13,110 nucleotides of DNA from an uncultured Bacteroidales bacterium (GTDB lineage Bacteria; Bacteroidota; Bacteroidia; Bacteroidales; P3), in contig ONOZ01000155.1 in the NCBI GenBank assembly GCA_900319595.1, forward strand, positions 1 to 13,110. Direction: 5' to 3'. Shown here in pieces: positions 6,535 through 12,052 of the stretch; position 1 is the stretch's first letter, and the number at the start of each line of letters is the position of its first letter. A program made the position numbers and the translations under genes. The notes beneath the pieces are model-generated. The model was not told the DNA's origin. It saw nothing but the letters and a program-made list of their open reading frames with translations, and did no database searches.

Positions 6535-7548
6535 TTATGGCAATTCGTCAAAGCCTTCGCCTAAAGTTTCAGTATTGTTTATTATTGTTATAAAACATTT
6601 ACTATCAATCTTTTTGGCTGCATATTTGATTTTGTTATATTCTTTTTTATTTACGGTTGTATAAATCATTTTCTTTTGTGTATCAAAGTACATACCCCTA
6701 CCTTCAAAAACAGTTCCACTACGCTCCAAATCCGTTAATATCAATTGTTTCATACCCTCAACATTGTCTGTTATGATAAGCATAGTTTTATTTACTTTGT
6801 TGTCTATCACTAAGTCAATCACTTTGCTTTCAACGAAAATCAAAATTATAGAGAATATCGGCAAACGAATATCTCCACCAATAGCAAACGAAGTCAATGC
6901 AATCAAAGAATCCACAATCATAACCATACTTCCCAAAGACATATGGAGTTTTTTGTGAGCAATCATACTAATAACGTCCGAACCACCAGATGTTGCACCC
7001 GCTGAAAAAACCATTGCAATGCCCACTCCATAAGCCAATCCTCCAACAATAGCATTCAAAAGATAATCTGGTTTGAAATATTGCAAAACTCCTCCAGTCA
7101 AATCTCTTACGGGCAAATAAACTTCTTGCGATTGAGTAGATAGACCAGCAAAAGTGTCTGTACCAATAAACTCACCCGAATGTATCAAAGGAATATATCC
7201 AAATTGTGGTATATAAAACAAGTGTTCTGCCAAATAAGTAAATACCCAAGTAACTATAACAGCCAAAAGAGTTTTTATTCCAAAACCTCCTCCCAATACA
7301 ATCAAACCTAATATGAACAATGGCAAATCCATAAAGATTACCGCAGACACCGGCCAATCCCATAGGTTATTGAAAACACTCATCAAACCATAAACTCCAC
7401 CGGGAGCCATACCATAAGGTACAACAAACAACAAGTCTGCAATTGCAAATATCAAACAACCTATAACTATTTTGCTATATACATAGACCCATTCTTTTGA
7501 AAATGGTTTTTCAGTTCCTTTAAAAAAATCTATAAACTTCTGCTTCAT
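6535..7548 (-). CDS. YitT family membrane protein (YitT/DUF161 membrane domain plus DUF2179 C-terminal domain)
   Basis: This 337-aa protein has five or six hydrophobic segments in residues about 25-255, then a soluble C-terminal domain of about 80 residues. Its two related glycine motifs are typical of the YitT family: GMAPGGVYGL in the first half and GATSGGSD at 184-191 in the second, which fits the internal duplication of the membrane domain. The tail (LIITDNVEGMKQLIL, GRGMYFDTQKKMIYTTV) matches the DUF2179 domain usually fused to it. The proteins sit in the cytoplasmic membrane; a transport role is often suggested but no substrate is established to my knowledge. The insert between the halves (about 108-155, with FIPQFGYIPLIHSGEF-like sequence) is longer than in short YitT proteins, as in other Bacteroidetes members. 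The start is ATG at 7548, without a Shine-Dalgarno sequence. It lies 67 bases after sufC on the same strand, so read-through from sufC is plausible, although no functional link is known. Confidence 0.88.
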   Translation of the reverse strand: MKQKFIDFFKGTEKPFSKEWVYVYSKIVIGCLIFAIADLLFVVPYGMAPGGVYGLMSVFNNLWDWPVSAVIFMDLPLFILGLIVLGGGFGIKTLLAVIVTWVFTYLAEHLFYIPQFGYIPLIHSGEFIGTDTFAGLSTQSQEVYLPVRDLTGGVLQYFKPDYLLNAIVGGLAYGVGIAMVFSAGATSGGSDVISMIAHKKLHMSLGSMVMIVDSLIALTSFAIGGDIRLPIFSIILIFVESKVIDLVIDNKVNKTMLIITDNVEGMKQLILTDLERSGTVFEGRGMYFDTQKKMIYTTVNKKEYNKIKYAAKKIDSKCFITIINNTETLGEGFDELP

Positions 7549-7615
7549 AATTTGTTGTTTGTTGTTTTGTATATGTTTTTGCCTAAAAAACTACTTTCTT
7601 GCAAATGAGAATTCT

Positions 7616-8380
7616 CTATATAGACCCGCCGTCAGCAAAACTTTCTTTAATCCAGTCGTATCCTTTTTCTTCCAAAAGTTTTGCTAAATCTTTGTCGCCA
7701 CTTTTGACAATTTTGCCCTCGTACAAAATATCCACAACGTCAGGCACAATATAATCCAAAAGTCTTTGATAGTGAGTTATAACAATTACAGCATCTTCCT
7801 TGGTATGTACTTGATTTACACCACCGGCAACTATTCTCAAAGCATCAATATCCAACCCCGAATCCGTTTCGTCCAAAATACTTAGCGATGGTTTCAACAT
7901 TGCCATCTGAAATATTTCGTTTTTCTTTTTTTCTCCACCCGAAAAGCCCTCATTTACACTTCTTTGCGACAGAGCCGAAGACATTTGCACCACTTGTTTG
8001 CTTTCGTTCATTAGAGCCAAAAAGTCTTTTGCACTAATTGGGTCTAAGCCTTTGTATCTACGTCTCTCGTTGATAGCCGTTTTCATAAAGTTTGCAATAC
8101 TAACCCCGGGAATTTCCACAGGATATTGAAAACCCAAAAAGATGCCTTCACAAGCCCTTTGTTCAATACTCATCTCCAACAGATTCAAGCCTTTATAAAT
8201 AATTTCTCCTTCGGTTACGGTATATTTATCATTGCCAGCAATCACTCCAGCAAGCGTACTTTTGCCATTGCCATTGGGTCCCATAATAGCGTGAATCTCG
8301 CCTTTATTTACTTTGAGGTTCAAACCTTTAAGTATTTCCTTATCGCCTATTCTTACGTGTAAATTCTTTATCTCTAACAT
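7616..8380 (-). CDS. sufC: Fe-S cluster assembly ATPase SufC
   Basis: SufC is the soluble ABC-type ATPase of the SUF system. It binds SufB and SufD and uses ATP to drive the rearrangement that lets the complex build iron-sulfur clusters. At 254 aa it has the usual length and all motifs: Walker A GPNGNGKST (34-42), Q-loop Gln85 in GFQYP, signature SGGE (147-150) followed by the SufC-typical KKKNEI, Walker B ending in LDE (169-171), D-loop (173-177) and H-loop His203 in ITHY. The start is ATG at 8380 with a weak GGA just upstream. A TACCTTTG promoter box at 8533-8526 would give a leader of about 140 bases. The odd point is the context: the normally adjacent sufB and sufD are not beside it; sufD lies 1.6 kb away on the other strand, behind two unknown genes, and sufB is not in the window. 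Confidence 0.96.
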   Translation of the reverse strand: MLEIKNLHVRIGDKEILKGLNLKVNKGEIHAIMGPNGNGKSTLAGVIAGNDKYTVTEGEIIYKGLNLLEMSIEQRACEGIFLGFQYPVEIPGVSIANFMKTAINERRRYKGLDPISAKDFLALMNESKQVVQMSSALSQRSVNEGFSGGEKKKNEIFQMAMLKPSLSILDETDSGLDIDALRIVAGGVNQVHTKEDAVIVITHYQRLLDYIVPDVVDILYEGKIVKSGDKDLAKLLEEKGYDWIKESFADGGSI

Positions 8381-8393
8381 TTCCTTTTTTTTT

Positions 8394-8516
8394 AATTAGT
8401 AACCAGTAACGAGAAATTAGAAATTGCCCCACCTTTGCAGATGATAACCAAACTACTACAAGCATTTATGATTGCCTTGCACTATTGCTAATTACTAATT
8501 TCTAATTACCAATTAT
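8394..8516. repeat. Degenerate AT-rich repeat region in the sufC leader
   Basis: The sufC leader is flanked by related stretches: AATTAGTAACCAGTAACGAG (from 8394), then AAATTAGAAATT (from 8414), and GCTAATTACTAATTTCTAAT (from 8487). AATTAGAAATT and AATTTCTAATT form an 11-bp inverted repeat, and ACCTTTGCA (8431-8439) pairs with TGCAAAGGT (8524-8532). The same vocabulary occurs at 4920-4980 and 9981-10000, which points to a dispersed repeat family rather than a gene. No coding sequence is seen here. Confidence 0.5.
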
Positions 8517-8525
8517 TTTAGGTTG

Positions 8526-8533
8526 CAAAGGTA
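8526..8533 (-). promoter_or_regulatory. Probable -7 box of the sufC promoter
   Basis: TACCTTTGCA on the minus strand is a classic Bacteroidetes -7 box (TAnnTTTG). Transcription would start near 8519. No good TTTG is found 19-20 bases upstream, so the upstream element is weak or missing. It sits back to back with the promoter of the plus-strand operon, with about 70 bases between the two predicted starts. Confidence 0.5.
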
Positions 8534-8554
8534 TAATTTTTTTTTAATTTGTGA

Positions 8555-8585
8555 TTTGTTTTTCAAAAAAAAAGTTGTAATTTTG
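8555..8585 (+). promoter_or_regulatory. Bacteroidetes-type promoter of the 228aa-221aa-sufD-nadK operon
   Basis: TTTG (8555-8558), a 19-base spacer and TAATTTTG (8578-8585) match the consensus exactly. The predicted start, near 8590-8593, falls at the dyad CCAACA-ATAG-TGTTGG. It is the only good promoter found ahead of the four plus-strand genes that follow. Confidence 0.7.
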
Positions 8586-8590
8586 CAAAA

Positions 8591-8606
8591 CCAACAATAG
8601 TGTTGG
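8591..8606 (+). promoter_or_regulatory. Perfect dyad at the predicted transcription start
   Basis: CCAACA (8591-8596), ATAG, TGTTGG (8601-8606) form a perfect 6-bp dyad 5 bases after the -7 box. In DNA it is placed where a repressor would block initiation; in RNA it would be a stem-loop with a four-base loop at the extreme 5' end, which can protect mRNA from decay. The sequence alone cannot separate these readings. Confidence 0.5.
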
Positions 8607-8619
8607 AAATTTATAAAAG

Positions 8620-8627
8620 AAAGGAGG
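8620..8627 (+). promoter_or_regulatory. Full-strength Shine-Dalgarno sequence
   Basis: GAAAGGAGG ends at 8627, 12 bases before the ATG at 8640. It is nearly fully complementary to the 16S rRNA tail but placed further from the start than usual. Such a sequence is rare among the other genes here, and it supports the choice of ATG 8640. Confidence 0.55.
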
Positions 8628-8639
8628 CTCAAAAGAATT

Positions 8640-9326
8640 ATGGAGAATTTGCCCAGCAATATGAAGGACTTGATGGTTCGGGTACAGAAAGGAGAGAGAA
8701 TAAATGAGATTTGTCCGCCCATTGATTATTTAGGTATAATAGAGAGAAATACGCAGGAGGATTTACGCAACGGACTTTCACGTGTTTTGCAGATGTTACA
8801 CAAGGACGATAGATTAGTTTTGTTAGGCAATTTTTATTTGACAAGCGATTATTGTTTAGAAACGGGTCTTTTTCATTGCGAAAAGGGAAGTGAGGAAGAT
8901 TTTATTGCAAAAATGCAAGATATTAGCGAGTGGTCAATAAAGAGTATTGTTTATTATATAGAAACATATCCAATTATGCAAAGAGAATATGCACACGAAA
9001 TTTTGTACAACATAGCCCCAAAACTATTAAAAGAAATAGAGAATGTAAATATAGAAAGAAAAAGAGAGGAAAAATTAACTAATAAAAACAAAGATAATAT
9101 GAATAAACCAACAATAGAACCAGTATTACAAAACAATACGCCAAACATACAGGTAAATCCTCACATAGAGGCTAATCCACACAACGAAACAAAGCCACAT
9201 AACGAGGCTAATCCAAGCGTAAATATTCATAACGGAGAAACTCACTACCATAATTATCAATGTAGAGGTTGCTCACCTAACGAAATGGGCGGAGAAAAAC
9301 AAGATTTACCCACGCAACGTAAATAA
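8640..9326 (+). CDS. Hypothetical protein, 228 aa, with His/Asn/Pro hexapeptide repeats and a His/Cys C-terminal cluster
   Basis: I do not recognise this protein. Residues 1 to about 130 form a mixed, mostly helical domain (MENLPSNMKDLMVRVQKGER at the start, then LSRVLQMLHKDDRLVLLGNF and SIVYYIETYPIMQREYAHE). A charged stretch at about 128-157 (ERKREEKLTNKNKDN) looks like a coil or linker. Four hexapeptides follow at 173-196: NPHIEA, NPHNET, KPHNEA, NPSVNI. Then comes HNGETHYHNYQCRGC (197-211), in which three histidines and two cysteines could bind a metal ion, perhaps iron given the SUF context, though this is inference. There is no signal peptide or membrane segment. It is the first gene of the operon, one base before the 221-aa gene, with its own consensus promoter and a strong Shine-Dalgarno sequence. 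It could be a regulator, an Fe-S-related accessory protein or an unrelated insertion; the sequence does not decide. Confidence 0.7.
   Translation: MENLPSNMKDLMVRVQKGERINEICPPIDYLGIIERNTQEDLRNGLSRVLQMLHKDDRLVLLGNFYLTSDYCLETGLFHCEKGSEEDFIAKMQDISEWSIKSIVYYIETYPIMQREYAHEILYNIAPKLLKEIENVNIERKREEKLTNKNKDNMNKPTIEPVLQNNTPNIQVNPHIEANPHNETKPHNEANPSVNIHNGETHYHNYQCRGCSPNEMGGEKQDLPTQRK
9156..9227 (+). repeat. Four 18-bp tandem units coding for xPHxEx hexapeptides
   Basis: Four consecutive 18-base units encode NPHIEA, NPHNET, KPHNEA and the degenerate NPSVNI. GAGGCTAATCC recurs exactly in the DNA (first to second unit and third to fourth unit), consistent with recent duplication. Such a tract may vary in copy number between strains. 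Confidence 0.6.
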
Positions 9327-9327
9327 T

Positions 9328-9993
9328 ATGCAAGATAATTTTTTTGTTTTCAGAGACAATAATATTGCATTGCGAAAAGAGTGTAAAAATTACGGAGACC
9401 AAAATGTAAAAATTTCAGTAGGTCCTGTAAAAATTACGGACAATAATATAATTAATAATATAGAAGATAAAAAAAGACGCGTGCGCGAGATTTTTAGATT
9501 TTATAGAGAGGATTGTAAAGGACATTTTGAAGCATATACAACTAACATTACGCTAAACAACCAAGAAAACCCACCCCAAAGTTCCGCCGCCCCCCTCCCT
9601 AAAACTAATGTAGAAAAGAAAGTAAGTAACAAACATTTAGAAACATATAGAAATTTGATACAAAGCCTAATAGATGAGCAGTATTTAACCGAAGATGGCA
9701 AATGTTGGACAAAGTCTTTGAGTTTGTTTGTCAAATTTGCCGAGTATGTTAATGAAAACCTGCTAATCAAACAATATAAGGACAGAAAAAAGACTCTTCA
9801 AGTGTATTATTGGAAAGTGTTTGCCGATGATTTTTCGCTAATTGCAAATGGACAAATAAGACCTATCAAAGCACAAGCATTATATAAGGCATCGGACAAA
9901 AACTTGTCCAAAAACTATATAGAAGGAGAAACAGAATTAGAAGAAATTTTTAAAGAGTTAGAAAGTGCTAATACCAAAATCTCTAATCACTAA
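9328..9993 (+). CDS. Hypothetical protein, 221 aa, two-part with a proline-rich linker
   Basis: I do not recognise this protein. The N-terminal part (1 to about 75) is polar and basic, with NVKISVGPVKITDNN and KKRRVREIFRFYREDC. A linker rich in Pro, Ser and Ala (about 78-95, PPQSSAAPLPK) leads to a helical C-terminal domain (about 100-200) with LIQSLIDEQYLTEDGKCW, SLFVKFAEYVNENLL and ALYKASDKNLSKNY, ending in an acidic helix ETELEEIFKELE. There is no signal peptide or membrane segment. The start ATG lies one base after the stop of the 228-aa gene, so the two are almost surely translated together. The C-terminal sequence NTKISNH is coded by one of the AT-rich repeat stretches. The gene is in the same frame as sufD, separated from it only by the TAA stop and two codons. 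Function unknown; its constant partner is the 228-aa protein, and any tie to SufD is inferred from the operon only. Confidence 0.68.
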   Translation: MQDNFFVFRDNNIALRKECKNYGDQNVKISVGPVKITDNNIINNIEDKKRRVREIFRFYREDCKGHFEAYTTNITLNNQENPPQSSAAPLPKTNVEKKVSNKHLETYRNLIQSLIDEQYLTEDGKCWTKSLSLFVKFAEYVNENLLIKQYKDRKKTLQVYYWKVFADDFSLIANGQIRPIKAQALYKASDKNLSKNYIEGETELEEIFKELESANTKISNH

Positions 9994-9999
9994 TTACTA

Positions 10000-11010
10000 A
10001 TGGAAATGAAAGATAATATTTGTAAGTGTTTTGCGTGTGAATCGGCACAGATGGACACCATAAAGATAGGGAAACATAACGGAAGATTCAAAGAGTTTTC
10101 TGCACCCGTGAATTGTTTAAAAGAGCAGATTGCATTGACACACGAGGGCGATTTTTCAAGTACGATAACCGTTAAGGACAACGCTTTTATACCTCGTCCT
10201 GTGCAGATAATCAATTTGTTAGACTATCAAAACGAACAGCCAATAGAGGAGCAGATAAATATAATTGTGGGCGAGAATGCCAAAATCACTTTTCTTTATT
10301 GCGATGACACCCTGCCAAAAACCTCTGCTAATGTTTTACACAAAATCAATGTAGAGTTGAAACCAAACGCCAAAATGGACTTTTATAAGTTGGAAAACGT
10401 TAATAATCAAACTTGTATAACCTCTAATATTGTTTTCAATTTGAATCAAACAAGCCAATTAAAGACTTTTTTCTTTACCCTTAACGGCGATAAATTAGAA
10501 AATAATATTTGCGTAAATTTCAATGGCGAACATGCACAGGCAGATTTGAATGGATTGTATCTTATGGACCAATCGCAAAGCGTTAAAACCACAATGAAAG
10601 TATATCACTACAAGGATTCTTGTCGTTCTAATCAGTTGTTCAAAGGTATTTTGGACGATGCGGCAAAGGCAGATTTCTTAGGGCATATTTTTATAGATTA
10701 CGACGCAAAAAACAACGATGCTCGGCAGACAAATAACAATATACTTCTAACCGATAAAGCCAAGGTAAATACGCGTCCTGTGTTAGAAATATATAATGAT
10801 GACGTACAATGTTCGCACGGAGCAACAACGGGACAATTAGACAATCAAGCCTTGTATTATTTGCGTACGAGGGGAATATCAGAAAAGAAAGCCAAAATGT
10901 TGTTAATGAATGCTTTTTGTCAGAGTGTGTTGCAAAAAAGCGATATAGAGGATTTGCGAACAGGTTTGGCAGATATGATTCAAAAACGTTTAGACGGAGA
11001 ACAAATATGA
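10000..11010 (+). CDS. sufD: Fe-S cluster assembly protein SufD, short N-terminal form
   Basis: SufD pairs with SufB on the SufC ATPase dimer to form the SufBCD scaffold. The beta-helix core and C-terminal part are clear: NTRPVLEIYNDDVQCSHGAT (Cys271, His273), GQLDNQALYYLRTRGIS and the helical end KKAKMLLMNAFCQSVL. The protein is 336 aa, against about 420-450 in E. coli and most Bacteroidales. Comparing from memory with E. coli SufD, the first residues here (IKIGKHNGRFKEF) match the segment near residue 85 (VFVDGRYVP), so most of the N-terminal helical domain, including the usual K-Y-T motif, is missing. The core is intact and in frame, so it may still work. The ATG at 10000 lies 6 bases after the 221-aa gene, without a Shine-Dalgarno sequence; ATG 10006 is an alternative. 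The stop overlaps the nadK start (ATGA). Confidence 0.9.
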   Translation: MEMKDNICKCFACESAQMDTIKIGKHNGRFKEFSAPVNCLKEQIALTHEGDFSSTITVKDNAFIPRPVQIINLLDYQNEQPIEEQINIIVGENAKITFLYCDDTLPKTSANVLHKINVELKPNAKMDFYKLENVNNQTCITSNIVFNLNQTSQLKTFFFTLNGDKLENNICVNFNGEHAQADLNGLYLMDQSQSVKTTMKVYHYKDSCRSNQLFKGILDDAAKADFLGHIFIDYDAKNNDARQTNNNILLTDKAKVNTRPVLEIYNDDVQCSHGATTGQLDNQALYYLRTRGISEKKAKMLLMNAFCQSVLQKSDIEDLRTGLADMIQKRLDGEQI

Positions 11011-11891
11011 AAATATCTATTTTTGGCAAAGTACCTAAGAGCGAAAGAGATAGGCAACTAATAAAGATTTTGTTAGACGATTTGATTTGCAAACAAGAGA
11101 GCATTCAAATATGGCAACCATTTTTTGATTCCATTGTAGATATTATACAAAAAAAATCTTGTTTTCAAACCTTTACAACCAAAGACGAAATTGCTAATAC
11201 AACCGATATTCTTCTTTCCTTAGGGGGTGATGGTACTATGCTTGACACTTTGGATTTTGTTTTGGGGACGAATATAGCGGTTTTAGGAATCAATTTAGGA
11301 CATTTAGGTTTTTTGACTTCGGCAGGTAGAGATGATATTCAAAATCTTGTAACGCAGATATTTCATAAAGAATTTACAATAGAAAAACGTCAGATAATAG
11401 AGGCGGAATTTTCTTTTGATTGCAAGGGTAGAAAGTTTGGGGCGAACGAGGCTTGTTTTCTATCCTCTAATCGTGGCAGTATTATAGATTTGGAAGTGTT
11501 TATAAACGACAAATATGTTAGCACGTTTTCGGGTGATGGGCTTTTGATTGCAACGCCAACGGGTTCAACGGCTTATAGTATGAGTGCAGGTGGTCCAATT
11601 ATAACGCCCGAAAGTCGTTGTTTGTGTTTGACTCCTGTGGCACCTCACAATCTGACTTTTCGCCCTGTAATAATTTCAGACGAAGACATTATAAAAGTCA
11701 AAATACCTAATATAGAGGAAGATTGCAAGATGCTAATGGACGGCTATGTTGTTTTTGAGCGTAATAGTGGAGAGATAATTATTAGAAAGTCGGCTTATTG
11801 TTGGAGTCTGGTTAGATTGCAAGGGCAAGATTTCTACTATTCCATTCGCAACAAACTTATGTGGGGACTACAAAGCGTTACTCAACCTTAA
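11007..11891 (+). CDS. nadK: NAD kinase
   Basis: NAD kinase phosphorylates NAD+ to NADP+ in the cytoplasm using ATP or polyphosphate. The 294-aa protein has the family length and motifs: the glycine-rich GGDGT (73-77) that holds the catalytic aspartate, the NEACF segment with the NE motif, GDGLLIATPTGSTAYSMSAG from residue 176 with the conserved glycine-rich nucleotide-binding strand-turn, and the C-terminal core with the usual NLTFRPVII stretch. The start is ATG 11007, which overlaps the sufD stop by four bases (ATGA). The frame stays open further upstream, but that part is sufD read in another frame. Translation is probably coupled to sufD, with a weak GGAG just ahead. The intergenic region downstream has no clear terminator. 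Confidence 0.95.
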   Translation: MKISIFGKVPKSERDRQLIKILLDDLICKQESIQIWQPFFDSIVDIIQKKSCFQTFTTKDEIANTTDILLSLGGDGTMLDTLDFVLGTNIAVLGINLGHLGFLTSAGRDDIQNLVTQIFHKEFTIEKRQIIEAEFSFDCKGRKFGANEACFLSSNRGSIIDLEVFINDKYVSTFSGDGLLIATPTGSTAYSMSAGGPIITPESRCLCLTPVAPHNLTFRPVIISDEDIIKVKIPNIEEDCKMLMDGYVVFERNSGEIIIRKSAYCWSLVRLQGQDFYYSIRNKLMWGLQSVTQP

Positions 11892-11988
11892 TTAGTCTAT
11901 TTTTTTACTATTTTCATTTTTAAATCATCTAAATTCCTACTTTACTAAAATTTTTCAGAAAAAATTTCTCTATTTGGCATAATTTTTG

Positions 11989-11996
11989 TAAGTTTG
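11989..11996 (+). promoter_or_regulatory. Probable -7 box of the BspA-like gene
   Basis: TAAGTTTGC matches TAnnTTTG. A proper TTTG at 19-20 bases is missing (only TTTC at 11965-11968), so the promoter is weakly supported. Transcription would start near 12001, about 50 bases before the ATG at 12053. Confidence 0.45.
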
Positions 11997-12052
11997 CAAC
12001 TTGAAAGTGAAACAAAAAAGTAATGATTGAATTTAAACATAATTGAAAAAAA

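Noticed and set aside
6424..6564. Plus-strand open frame of 46 codons (MGDMQGDMEGRYNK...)
   Set aside because: It has no ribosome site or promoter, covers the YitT hairpin and runs antisense into the end of the YitT gene. The repeated GATATG wording makes it look gene-like, but composition alone explains it.
8591..9993. Reading the 228/221-aa pair as a known defence or toxin-antitoxin system
   Set aside because: No nuclease, NTPase, methyltransferase or toxin motif is visible, and the genes are tied by operon structure to sufD and nadK.
10809..11006. Upstream extension of the NAD kinase frame
   Set aside because: It is sufD read in another frame. The family begins at ATG 11007, which overlaps the sufD stop as ATGA and gives the usual length.
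11948..11967. AAATTTTT-CAGA-AAAAATTT hairpin as the nadK terminator
   Set aside because: The stem has only A-T pairs and no T tract follows, so it would be weak. In such AT-rich sequence this pattern is expected by chance.
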